Notes: generated from the letters alone by a model not told the origin. Numbered from the stretch's first letter, positions 1 to 7,434 are shown. The stretch: DNA of 9,190 nt from Candidatus Vogelbacteria bacterium (GCA_016201425.1 JACQCW010000071.1:1-9190), one strand, 5' to 3'. Numbers and translations are program-made.

Positions 1-106
1 CAACCTCAAATAGATCCTTAGGATAATTTTGGCTGAGAGCACTTTTAACAGACCTCAATATATTCCTTTCGTCGTTATATACTGGTATAACGATGGAGAC
101 TTTCAT
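1..106 (-). CDS. Glycosyltransferase family 2, N-terminal fragment (runs off the left edge)
   Basis: Only the first 35 codons are in the window; the gene continues past base 1. The start is ATG at 106-104. The protein opens MKVSIVIPVYNDERNILRS and continues to a SALSQNYP segment. This is the typical first beta strand and nucleotide-binding opening of family 2 (GT-A fold) glycosyltransferases, where VSIVIPVYN precedes helix 1 and a 'QxYP' turn follows. Such enzymes move a sugar from a nucleotide donor to a growing glycan at the inner face of the membrane. The start codon shares one base with the stop of the upstream oxidoreductase gene (TAATG), which suggests translational coupling and membership of the same operon. 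The acceptor and donor cannot be told from this fragment. The family call is strong, the specific role open. Confidence 0.85.
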   Translation of the reverse strand, partial: MKVSIVIPVYNDERNILRSVKSALSQNYPKDLFEV

Positions 107-1062
107 TAATTTAAATTCTTTATTACCTTTAAAGTTTGTGCCGCCCTCTCAATATTATTAAAGGTCTTTTCACGCGATCGAACCTTTTCCATAAAATACT
201 CCGCCTCAGTTAAATACATCTGATTGGTCTCGAAATGGTCGTCGTAAAATATTCTACTCACTTTATCTTTAGACTCAAAAATTACCTCGTTGTTACTATA
301 ACTCCACTGTAGATTTCCATATTCACCAGTTATCCGAATAGTTCTATGGTACTTCTGAGACAAATAATCACAAGAAACAATACCGACTACTTTATTTTTG
401 AATCGAAATATTCCGGCGGCCTGGTCTTCAGTTTCTATCTCTAATTTACTGACTTTGCTGGATATAATTTTATATTGATCAATCGCCTCGAAATTGTTCA
501 GCCAGAATAATAAGTCAAACTCGTGGATATCGTCTAGAACTATTCCTCCGCCAGTTTCTTTTTTGGCTGCATAATTCTTTCTGTAATCCTGACCCGGCCT
601 CCAACTTGGAAGATAGTATCCGAACTCATGACGAATATTAAACACCTTACCGAGACCTTTATTTTTAATAAAATTGTTGATAAAGCTGATACACGGATGA
701 AATCTCATATTACATCCAACCATATTAACTATTTTATTTCTCTCGCACATGCATATCAACTCCTTTAAACCCCTTTGGTCGTTAGAAACTGGCTTTTCGA
801 CAAAAATATCACAGCCCGCTTCAACGCACATCCTTGCGGTTTTTACGTGTTCGTTATTAGGATTACAAATAAAAACTACCCTGAATTGACCCAATTCAGA
901 CCTTTTAAGTTGGAATATAGCATTTTGTTTGTTTGCCAGTTTAGTGACGTCAGTATCAAATATCGAAACATTTTTAAAGCCCAGTGAGCGCAAGTTGTTA
1001 TAATGTCTCTGGCCGATAGAACCAAGTCCAATTATTAAGATTTTAGTTTCTTTAAAGTCCAT
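106..1062 (-). CDS. Gfo/Idh/MocA-family NAD(P)-dependent sugar oxidoreductase
   Basis: A 318-residue protein. Near the N-terminus (residues 8-20) is the Rossmann motif ILIIGLGSIGQRH. EKP at about 89-91 is the family signature in which the lysine is catalytic, and GGGIVLDDIHEFD at about 171-183 matches the conserved C-terminal-domain motif with its histidine. Family members oxidise or reduce sugar hydroxyl or keto groups with NAD(P). Homologues often sit in nonulosonate and amino-sugar clusters, where they supply a keto sugar for an aminotransferase. Here it lies next to two aminotransferase genes, which fits that role (inference). The frame can be extended 13 codons upstream to a GTG at 1101, inside the pseC-like gene. 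I prefer ATG 1062 because the Rossmann strand then starts at the usual distance and the gene sits 7 bases after the upstream stop. Substrate unknown. Confidence 0.88.
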   Translation of the reverse strand: MDFKETKILIIGLGSIGQRHYNNLRSLGFKNVSIFDTDVTKLANKQNAIFQLKRSELGQFRVVFICNPNNEHVKTARMCVEAGCDIFVEKPVSNDQRGLKELICMCERNKIVNMVGCNMRFHPCISFINNFIKNKGLGKVFNIRHEFGYYLPSWRPGQDYRKNYAAKKETGGGIVLDDIHEFDLLFWLNNFEAIDQYKIISSKVSKLEIETEDQAAGIFRFKNKVVGIVSCDYLSQKYHRTIRITGEYGNLQWSYSNNEVIFESKDKVSRIFYDDHFETNQMYLTEAEYFMEKVRSREKTFNNIERAAQTLKVIKNLN

Positions 1063-1069
1063 TTTTATT

Positions 1070-2188
1070 TCAGTAAGATATTTGTGTAGCAAAAAAATCA
1101 CTTATTTTTTCTGAAATATACGCAATATCGGAACTTTTTAACGAGTAATACAGCGGTAGAGTGATGGCAGTTTTTCCGTAAGTAGTGGCGGCTTCGCAAT
1201 TCGCACCATTAAAACCGCTCCTTTTATAAAACGGGTGTGAGTAGATTGGTGGATAGTGAAAATTCACCCCCACACCATTGTCCTTCAAAAAGTTATAAAG
1301 CGGCATACGATATTTTTTATCTTTAACCCTGATCACAAAGAGATGATTTGCCGATTTTATAAATTGTTCATCCTCAACCGGAAGCACAATAAAACTATTG
1401 TGTCCGAGATGCTTTCTATACAGTGATACAAGCTTGCTTCGTCTTGCAATAAATTTATCTAACTTCCTCATCTGCGACAAACCCAATCCACATTGGATAT
1501 CCGAAATTCTATAATTATAACCAAAACTTTTCATTACGTTAAAACCAATTTTATCTTTAGTAACTCCGTGACTTCGTAAGAGTTTAAGTTTTCCAAAAAA
1601 CAATTTATCGTTAGTTAAAACAGCTCCGCCCTCTCCTGTCGTAATTGATTTAACAGGATGAAAACTAAAGACTGTCATGTTTGCGATATTGCCAACTTTC
1701 TTACTTCCATACTCAGCACCGAGAGCATGACAAGCATCTTCAATAATTAATAAATTATATTTTTTAGCAATTTTTAAAATATTTTTATAGACACATGGCC
1801 GTCCAGCAAAATCGACTGGCACAATTGCCTGAGTTCTTTTGTTAATGAGAGATTCTATTTTTGAATCATCGATATTAAAATCTTTGATATTGATGTCACA
1901 AAAAATAGGCTTAGCCCCGACCGCTAATATCATATTGGAAGTGGCGACAAATGTATTGGGCGTTGTAATGACTTCATCGCCTGGTCCTATGCCCGCTGCT
2001 AAATATGCAATATGCAATGCCGCAGTACCACTACTCACTGCAACAGCATATTTAGCTCCCGTGTATTTACATAATCTTTGTTCAAAAGCAAAAACTTCAG
2101 GCCCCTGAGTTAGCCAGTCTGACGACAAAACTCTGAGTACCTCATTTTTATCGTTTCTATCTAAAAATTGTCTGCCATAGGGAATCAT
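1070..2188 (-). CDS. pseC: PseC-like UDP-4-amino-4,6-dideoxy-sugar transaminase (DegT/DnrJ/EryC1/StrS family)
   Basis: A full-length, 372-residue PLP-dependent sugar aminotransferase. The phosphate-binding SSGTAALH segment is at 52-59, EDACHALGA at 150-158 carries the aspartate that pairs with the PLP ring, and FSFHPVKSITTGEGG at 174-188 holds the Schiff-base lysine (K180). The order and wording (SDWLTQGP near the start, DFAGRPC, LLRSHG, GYNYRISD) resemble PseC of the pseudaminic-acid route, which transaminates the C4 ketone made by PseB, using glutamate as amino donor. The presence of a PseB-like gene in the same operon supports this. A closely related DegT enzyme for another 4-keto or 3-keto amino sugar cannot be excluded. 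The start ATG overlaps the stop of the spsF-like gene by four bases (ATGA). An AGGA about ten bases upstream is the best Shine-Dalgarno match in the operon. Confidence 0.88.
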   Translation of the reverse strand: MIPYGRQFLDRNDKNEVLRVLSSDWLTQGPEVFAFEQRLCKYTGAKYAVAVSSGTAALHIAYLAAGIGPGDEVITTPNTFVATSNMILAVGAKPIFCDINIKDFNIDDSKIESLINKRTQAIVPVDFAGRPCVYKNILKIAKKYNLLIIEDACHALGAEYGSKKVGNIANMTVFSFHPVKSITTGEGGAVLTNDKLFFGKLKLLRSHGVTKDKIGFNVMKSFGYNYRISDIQCGLGLSQMRKLDKFIARRSKLVSLYRKHLGHNSFIVLPVEDEQFIKSANHLFVIRVKDKKYRMPLYNFLKDNGVGVNFHYPPIYSHPFYKRSGFNGANCEAATTYGKTAITLPLYYSLKSSDIAYISEKISDFFATQISY

Positions 2189-2952
2189 CTTTTTACAATC
2201 CTATCTTCAGCAAGCGATTTGGCATATCCCTCGTCACGTTTAAACTTATCATTTATAGCGGTCCAGTCAGGATTTCGTGTAATAAAATCAAGGACGTTCG
2301 TAAGGTTACATACAATAGACTTACGCTCACATTCTTCAATAATTTTATTTATCAAATAAAAATCTTCTATATTATCTAGTGTACAACGATATTTTGAAAA
2401 GTCCTCTGTAAATCTAATATTTTTGCTCTTAAACATCTCCGGATGCTTTTTAATATAAGGTGTTACGTGTTCTCTCTCTGAACTTAACTTAGCATCTTCC
2501 CATGCCTTGTTTAAGGCGCGTACAGAAAATACCTCTACGTCATAGCCGTCCGGATACGTTGGCTCGATTGTATTAGAGACATAGTCACAATCGCCACAAC
2601 TCAAAAACTCAGAAACAATCTTGTCGACAACGGCTGGATCTACGAGTGGACAGTCAGCAGTGATTCGAACGACCACATTAGCATTTCCTAATTTTGCTAC
2701 ATTGTAAAATCTATCTAGTACATCCTCGCTACTTCCCCTAAAACATCTTATAGCTCTTAACTCAGCCCATTGTGCTAAAACGTCATCCTCTTTGTTGGTG
2801 GTTGTCGCCAACCACGATTCAGTAATTGTACTAGATCTTGACAAACCGTCAAAAACATACCCCACTATAGGCTTTTTCAATATCTCCATCATCATTTTTC
2901 CAGGTAATCTAGTTGAACCCATCCTGGCTTGAACAATAGCAACTATTTTCAT
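2185..2952 (-). CDS. spsF: SpsF-type cytidylyltransferase (CMP-sugar synthetase-like)
   Basis: A 255-residue nucleotidyltransferase of the SpsF branch of the CMP-Kdo/CMP-nonulosonate synthetase superfamily (GT-A-like fold). Visible motifs are the nucleotide-binding loop IVQARMGSTRLPGK at 6-19, TTTNKEDD at 50-57, RITADCPLVDP at 96-106 with the metal-binding aspartates, YPDGYDVEVFS at 133-143, and SEREHVTPYI at 158-167. These enzymes are expected to couple CTP to the anomeric hydroxyl of a 2-keto-3-deoxy acid sugar. Classical PseF and NeuA differ at the opening loop ('PARGGSKRIP'-like), so this is an alternative activating enzyme. It lies two bases after the class III aminotransferase gene (TAA-TT-ATG) and overlaps pseC by four bases. 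The family is clear; the exact CMP-sugar is not. Confidence 0.85.
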   Translation of the reverse strand: MKIVAIVQARMGSTRLPGKMMMEILKKPIVGYVFDGLSRSSTITESWLATTTNKEDDVLAQWAELRAIRCFRGSSEDVLDRFYNVAKLGNANVVVRITADCPLVDPAVVDKIVSEFLSCGDCDYVSNTIEPTYPDGYDVEVFSVRALNKAWEDAKLSSEREHVTPYIKKHPEMFKSKNIRFTEDFSKYRCTLDNIEDFYLINKIIEECERKSIVCNLTNVLDFITRNPDWTAINDKFKRDEGYAKSLAEDRIVKR

Positions 2953-2954
2953 AA

Positions 2955-4298
2955 TTATGTGAGTCTCTTAAAGCCGGTGTGAGCAACTGGCCCTTCTAGC
3001 AACTTGCCTATCGTGCCGCTCTGAATCGCGTCGCTCAAAATAGAAAATACAACATCCACCTCTTTCAAATACTTATCTACAATAGACCTACTGTGCGCAT
3101 ATGAGACGTAAACAGACGGTGATGCTAGATATCCGCGTTTCAACATTTCCTGAGTAAACAAAGTTCTAATTGATTGAGATTCTTCTCCATAATCCAGAAT
3201 AAAGGTTACTAAAGCTTCTGGCCCTATCACCTTTAACTTTAAACCGTGTTTCCTTGCTAAAGACTCCCAACCCCGACCAATCTGACTACCTATCATTTTA
3301 AGGTGCTTAGGAAGTTTAACTTTTTGCATCTTTTTAATGGTCGCGAGCGCAGCCGTGGGACCTATTCTTTCTGTCCAATAAGTACTACTTATGAACGTTT
3401 TTTGAGCTGCCTGCATTACATTTTCCCTGCCAATGATCGCTGCCATAGGGTACCCATTACTCATAGCTTTTCCAAAAACCGCAATGTCCGGATTAACTCC
3501 ATAAAGTAAATGTACTCCGCCTACATTCAACCTCCAAGCAATAGTTATCTCATCAAATATTAGAACGGCGCCGATCTTATCTGCAATCGCCCTGACTTTC
3601 TTAAGAAAATCATTCTCCGGCTCCTGGTGCCTAAGTGGCTCAACAACAATTACTCCAATGTTCTTATTTTCAGACGTAATCTTTTCAAGTTCTTCAATCT
3701 TATTATAAGAAAAAGTCAAAGTTGAACCAGCGAGAGAGGAAGGTACGCCGGCTGGATCTAGTCCAGGCAATAAATGACCATCCAAACTTTTATTATCAGA
3801 CAAATTTGCGGCTAAATACCAATCTGACCAACCATGATATCCACAAAAAACTACACCATCTTTCTTAGAATAAGCTCGCGCAATTCTGACAGCAATGGCC
3901 ATAGACTCTCCTCCAGTTCTCGCGTAGCGAACCATTTTTGCCCAGGGATGAATTTTACAAAGCAACTCAGCAAGTTCTACCTCCTCTAGAGAATTAAGTG
4001 TAGACATTGAGCCGTTATCTATCGCTTTTTTTACCTCACGATTAACGTCTATATCAGCATAGCCAAGAGTACAACTACCGATTCCCATAATAGACATGTC
4101 AATAAACTTATTTCCATCTAAATCTGTTACAGAAACACCCCCAGCCTTCTGATAATATGAAGGCCACCTGTCAGGCAAAAACATCTCCGACCTTTTAGAT
4201 AACAGCTGACTTCCTCCCGGTATTATTTTCTTAGCCCGTTTCCACATAGATAAACCGGTACTAATATTTAACTTCTCTATTTTTTTAATCTTCTTCAT
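2955..4298 (-). CDS. Class III PLP aminotransferase, glutamate-1-semialdehyde aminomutase-like
   Basis: A full-length 447-residue fold-type I PLP enzyme. RTGGESMAIAVRIARAYS at 127-144 matches the phosphate-binding helix region of the glutamate-1-semialdehyde aminomutase (HemL) group, GYHGWSDW at 153-160 contains the YHGW stacking motif, VVEP at 218-221 and IFDEI at 247-251 hold the ring-pairing aspartate, and FGKAMSNGYP at 275-284 carries the Schiff-base lysine K277. True HemL makes 5-aminolevulinate for haem. Here the neighbours are all sugar genes and an SpsF gene follows directly, so a role in aminating a sugar or its side chain is more likely (inference). HemL-like genes next to spsF recur in surface-glycan clusters as far as I recall. 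The start at 4298 has only an A/T-rich leader; the first ~15 residues are lysine-rich and may be a poorly conserved extension. Confidence 0.85.
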   Translation of the reverse strand: MKKIKKIEKLNISTGLSMWKRAKKIIPGGSQLLSKRSEMFLPDRWPSYYQKAGGVSVTDLDGNKFIDMSIMGIGSCTLGYADIDVNREVKKAIDNGSMSTLNSLEEVELAELLCKIHPWAKMVRYARTGGESMAIAVRIARAYSKKDGVVFCGYHGWSDWYLAANLSDNKSLDGHLLPGLDPAGVPSSLAGSTLTFSYNKIEELEKITSENKNIGVIVVEPLRHQEPENDFLKKVRAIADKIGAVLIFDEITIAWRLNVGGVHLLYGVNPDIAVFGKAMSNGYPMAAIIGRENVMQAAQKTFISSTYWTERIGPTAALATIKKMQKVKLPKHLKMIGSQIGRGWESLARKHGLKLKVIGPEALVTFILDYGEESQSIRTLFTQEMLKRGYLASPSVYVSYAHSRSIVDKYLKEVDVVFSILSDAIQSGTIGKLLEGPVAHTGFKRLT

Positions 4299-4312
4299 AC
4301 AAAATATAAAAA

Positions 4313-4993
4313 CTAATTGATTACGGGCGCTAAACCATAGTTATTTCTAATAGATAAGTGACGATGAATGTTAAATCCATTTTTATTAATCCCCTCTTTA
4401 TCGAAATATCTACCAGTGTAAATTCTATCTCCATTGTGATCTTTATCTTCGCACCACACATAATCATCTGGCCACAAGATCTTTCTTCGGATTATATACA
4501 TGCAAAAAAAAGAAAATGTAGTCAAGATTGCGGACGGGAACGCTTCGTTTTTATCAACCAACAAGAGAATCCTATCTGGATATTCCCCGCGCGAACTGTC
4601 AATAACCTCTTTGCGTACTAGATGCCACTTGTTATCCAGCGACGTATTACTGGCAAAATTTTCACGCAAATACCAGTCTTGGTTATACATGCACGGCTCG
4701 CTGTGGCTTGGATCAGTGCCAAATATGTCTCTAAGACTAGATATCGTAAGTGCTCGTCCGTCACTATGGTTTGGAACACCTAAAATCAAAATAAAGTTAC
4801 CTTTCGCGCTCATTAAAATATCCTCAGTAAAACTAATCGGCTGTAAGTTTTCAACAACAATCTTGGGAATATCAAATTTATCTGCCACAGAATTCAACTC
4901 ATCGGGTCCGATAAAATCTTCACCAAATATTTCTTTTGCTCGAGCAATGGTCATGGTTATTGCGGAAATACTATCTACATTATATCCTCCCAT
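4313..4993 (-). CDS. Conserved-looking protein of unknown function in the nonulosonate cluster
   Basis: A 226-residue protein I cannot assign to a named family. It has no signal peptide; one short hydrophobic patch around FPSAILTTFSFFCMYII (about 152-168) looks like a buried helix rather than a clear membrane span. The C-terminal half is rich in aromatic and charged residues, with WPDDYVWCEDKDHNGDRIY at about 174-192 followed by GRY and a conserved-looking INKNGFNIHRHLSIR. The acidic, histidine-containing block could bind a metal (speculation). ATG 4993 overlaps the neuB-like gene by 19 bases. A second start at ATG 4954 (MTIARAKEIFGEDF) would remove the overlap and begins where the regular structure seems to begin. 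Its place between the synthase and an aminotransferase gene suggests a pathway role, but no reaction can be stated. Confidence 0.75.
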   Translation of the reverse strand: MGGYNVDSISAITMTIARAKEIFGEDFIGPDELNSVADKFDIPKIVVENLQPISFTEDILMSAKGNFILILGVPNHSDGRALTISSLRDIFGTDPSHSEPCMYNQDWYLRENFASNTSLDNKWHLVRKEVIDSSRGEYPDRILLLVDKNEAFPSAILTTFSFFCMYIIRRKILWPDDYVWCEDKDHNGDRIYTGRYFDKEGINKNGFNIHRHLSIRNNYGLAPVIN

Positions 4994-5745
4994 TTAATAG
5001 GCTCGCCAACCTCCAAATTCTTCTTAATTTTTTTACCGATTATATTTGATTTCATTTTTGGTACGATTCCTAAGGCAGGCCGGAGCTCTGTAATATCGTT
5101 CATCTTTAATACGGCTCCGCTGACCAATTTTTTACTTGCGCAAAGACCACGCCTCTGCACAATAACAGTCTCGGATTCCTCTGGAACTACGAACTTTCTT
5201 GTTGACCCAAGCGCCGCCTCCATATCCCGAATTCTTTTTACCATTAGGCCAAATTCTTCTGGTTCCATAGAGTGTGGGTGATCTGGGCCTATATCTTTTT
5301 TACTCAAAGTAAAATGCTTTTCAATAACCTTCGCTCCTAAAGCTATCGCACCCAAAACCACTACGTCACCAGGTGTGTGACTAGCCCCGGTTGCCAATAT
5401 AACAGGTTTTTTCTTATTGGAAATGTATTCAATCATCTCATGCCAAGTAATATCACCAGAACCAATCTTATAAAATTCTACTCCGAGTTCATCCATTAAA
5501 TCTACAGCCTCGAAGTCGTACGGCGATGACGAAGCTGCAATTCCAATCTTCTTTGCTTTAAAACTCTGAATCTTTACAACATCGCCACCAGACTCCTTAA
5601 CAGCCAAAGCTAGTCTCTTGGCTTTATTTAGATCTCCGTCGAAGTTTGCCCCGATGTCGGCAATTATATAGGCTGGTTGACCTTCTCCGATAAATCTCTT
5701 ACCCACCTTAACTGTTTTGGAAAAAAAACTATCACTTTTTATCAT
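4975..5745 (-). CDS. NeuB/PseI-family nonulosonate synthase with two apparent internal in-frame deletions
   Basis: NeuB-family enzymes condense a 6-deoxy-hexosamine or ManNAc-type sugar with phosphoenolpyruvate to form a nine-carbon acid sugar. The 256-residue frame keeps AYIIADIGANFDGDL (25-39), DVVKIQSF (55-62), SSPYDFEAVDL (73-83), YKIGSGDITWHE (92-103), PVILATGA (114-121), HTPGDVVVLGAIALGAKVIE (123-142) running into KHFT (143-146), and a C-terminal antifreeze-like SAF domain (about 197-256). Typical members have about 340-350 residues. Two blocks are missing: roughly 40-45 residues at 64-72 (about 5529-5556) and roughly 55 residues at 121-123 (about 5377-5385), where ATGAS runs directly into HTPGD. 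The second gap removes the expected CT-x-YP strand and most of GxSDHT. Lysines of KIQSF and YKIGSGD and both putative metal histidines (H123, H144) remain. Reading frame intact; catalytic activity doubtful. Pse versus Leg specificity cannot be read. Confidence 0.82.
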   Translation of the reverse strand: MIKSDSFFSKTVKVGKRFIGEGQPAYIIADIGANFDGDLNKAKRLALAVKESGGDVVKIQSFKAKKIGIAASSSPYDFEAVDLMDELGVEFYKIGSGDITWHEMIEYISNKKKPVILATGASHTPGDVVVLGAIALGAKVIEKHFTLSKKDIGPDHPHSMEPEEFGLMVKRIRDMEAALGSTRKFVVPEESETVIVQRRGLCASKKLVSGAVLKMNDITELRPALGIVPKMKSNIIGKKIKKNLEVGEPIKWEDIM

Positions 5746-5772
5746 AATCTATTTCGTTATCCCAATAAAATT

Positions 5773-6429
5773 CTAAAATTTGCGGCCAATTTCAACATAG
5801 TTACTATCTCCTCTCTTTTCTAAAACGACCAATCTCGTCTTATTGTTTAAATCAAAAACCTCTTTAAATTCGTGATCTATTTCTTTACTATATATCTCCG
5901 AGTAGATACCGCTCTCCGAAAAGATATTCCAATACGGCTGTTTATAAGTATACACTTCGTCATGTTTCAAGTGATGATACCTGACCTTACATCTCATACC
6001 AGGATCAAAATCTCTAATGATTAAGTTGCCAAAAGGTTTTAGCACTCTATCGATCCCGGCAATAGTCGAAAGCAAGTCACTCCTGTCTACCCAATGAAAG
6101 ACATAACTCACGATCACCACATCAAAGAACTCGTCCTTGAATTTCAATTTATCGTGACTCTGTCCTCTAGATACACTAATTTTAGGATATCTCTTTTTGG
6201 CATCTTGGACTGCTTTACTAGAAGGCTCAACGCCGAAACACGCAGCTCCAGACTGCTTCCTAATTAGCTCCAATCTCCAGCCATTACTACAACCTATCTC
6301 TAATACTTTTTTATCTTTGCCAATACTCTGTAGGTACTCGGTAATCTCATCTTTACTATTCGAAACAAGAACATCTCGATTCCTTTGAAACCATTTATCT
6401 CCCTCCGATAGAAAAATATCTTTTTGCAT
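5773..6429 (-). CDS. Class I SAM-dependent methyltransferase
   Basis: A 218-residue Rossmann-fold methyltransferase. Motif I is VLEIGCSNG at 42-50 (SAM-binding glycine loop), the acidic residue after strand 2 is in GVEPS at 66-70, FFDVVIVSYVFHWV at 101-114 is the motif II/III region, and DRVLKPFGNLIIRDF at 127-141 is the typical post-III strand. After the core comes a short region rich in aromatic and basic residues (about 145-185), which would form the substrate side. The opening FLSEGDKWFQRN (6-17) is of a kind seen in methyltransferases of sugar clusters. It lies between pseB (12-base gap) and the neuB-like gene (27-base gap), so O- or N-methylation of the nonulosonate or of its amino substituent is a reasonable inference. 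The sequence does not show which atom is methylated. Confidence 0.82.
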   Translation of the reverse strand: MQKDIFLSEGDKWFQRNRDVLVSNSKDEITEYLQSIGKDKKVLEIGCSNGWRLELIRKQSGAACFGVEPSSKAVQDAKKRYPKISVSRGQSHDKLKFKDEFFDVVIVSYVFHWVDRSDLLSTIAGIDRVLKPFGNLIIRDFDPGMRCKVRYHHLKHDEVYTYKQPYWNIFSESGIYSEIYSKEIDHEFKEVFDLNNKTRLVVLEKRGDSNYVEIGRKF

Positions 6430-6441
6430 TATTAGTTTTGT

Positions 6442-7434
6442 CTACTTTTTTAACAAGGCACTAAATTCTTGTTTTGTTATCCACTTATCATTAGAGTCAC
6501 TTTGAAATTTAAATCCGGGGGACAACTTCTTGCCTGACTTCCTATATTTTTCGTAACGCTCAGCACTTAGAGTACTATTAGAATGGGGTAATACAACAAA
6601 ATAATCTCCGAGGTCGAGTGATCTCATGGCCTCGTCTTCGGTTAGAAGAACTTCATGAATTTTTTCCCCGGGCCTAAGCCCCATGATCTTTCGTTCCCTG
6701 CCCGGAGCAATTGCCTCAAACATGTCTACCACCGACATTGATGAAGCCTTAGGTATAAACATCTCTCCTCCAACCATAGACTGCAGTGCGAACGTAACAA
6801 GTTTAAAGGTACTATCAAGAGTTAACCAAAATCTCGTCATTTGCTCGTGTGTAATGTGCACCGGCCCCTCCTTACTTTTCAAAATAGTTTCAACAATGCT
6901 GCCTCTACTACCGATAACATTTCCGTATCGTACAGCACCAAATTTGGTTGAACCCGCAGTATACACATTACTCGCAATAAATAACTTTTCCGCGCACATT
7001 TTCGTCGCACCATATAGATTTATTGGCTCAGCGGCTTTGTCCGTGGATATGAGCAAGACATGTTTTATATTTCGACTAATTGCGGCATCAATAACATTCT
7101 GAGTTCCTAAAATGTTTGTCTGAATTGCCTCAGATGGATTATATTCTAGAGCCGGCACCTGCTTTAATGCGGCAGCGTGCACGACTAAGTCAACCCCGTT
7201 CATGGCTCTTTCTAACCTACGAAGATCTCTGATATCTCCCAAAAAGAACCTTAACTTCTCGCCATGGGCCTCAAACTCCTTTTGAAGGTAAAACTGCTTG
7301 AATTCATCTCGGCTAAAAACAATTATCTTTTTGGGGTTCGCATTTTTAAGGAGATATCTAATAAAACCAGAGCCAAATGAACCGGTCCCGCCTGTAATCA
7401 AAATTACTTTGTTTTTATAGAATGAATTAGTCAT
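6442..7434 (-). CDS. pseB: PseB-like UDP-GlcNAc 4,6-dehydratase (configuration-inverting type)
   Basis: A full-length 330-residue extended short-chain dehydrogenase, the usual PseB length. The NADP-binding GGTGSFG is at 15-21, SRDEFKQ at 41-47, HAAALKQVPALEYNP at 86-100, STDKAA at 130-135 and YGATK at 141-145. Catalytic D132, K133 and Y141 fall on the same numbers I recall for Helicobacter pylori FlaA1/PseB. RYGNVIGSRGS (169-179) and MTRFW (199-203) are further family marks. The enzyme would remove water from UDP-GlcNAc and invert C5, giving the 4-keto-6-deoxy sugar used by PseC. The short length and soluble character argue against the larger membrane-bound retaining type (PglF/CapD). It is the first gene after a 131-base gap with a promoter, so it probably opens the operon. 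No Shine-Dalgarno is visible before ATG 7434. Confidence 0.92.
   Translation of the reverse strand: MTNSFYKNKVILITGGTGSFGSGFIRYLLKNANPKKIIVFSRDEFKQFYLQKEFEAHGEKLRFFLGDIRDLRRLERAMNGVDLVVHAAALKQVPALEYNPSEAIQTNILGTQNVIDAAISRNIKHVLLISTDKAAEPINLYGATKMCAEKLFIASNVYTAGSTKFGAVRYGNVIGSRGSIVETILKSKEGPVHITHEQMTRFWLTLDSTFKLVTFALQSMVGGEMFIPKASSMSVVDMFEAIAPGRERKIMGLRPGEKIHEVLLTEDEAMRSLDLGDYFVVLPHSNSTLSAERYEKYRKSGKKLSPGFKFQSDSNDKWITKQEFSALLKK

Noticed and set aside
1063..1101. Upstream GTG start for the Gfo/Idh/MocA oxidoreductase
   Set aside because: It would add 13 residues before the Rossmann strand and overlap pseC by 32 bases. ATG 1062 gives the usual family start.
2955..4298. True hemL for haem synthesis
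   Set aside because: The sequence is of the class III type, but the setting is entirely sugar metabolism and an spsF gene follows directly, so a sugar aminotransferase fits better.
4500..4997. Plus-strand open frame of 165 codons opposite the 226-residue protein gene, and a similar one at 6683-7102 opposite pseB
   Set aside because: Both lie fully antisense to genes with better protein signals, show no recognisable motif, and have no promoter or start context of their own.
4975..5745. Calling the neuB-like gene a frameshifted pseudogene
   Set aside because: There is no stop or frame change, and both apparent losses keep the frame. The evidence shows shortening, not decay, so it is kept as a CDS with a warning.
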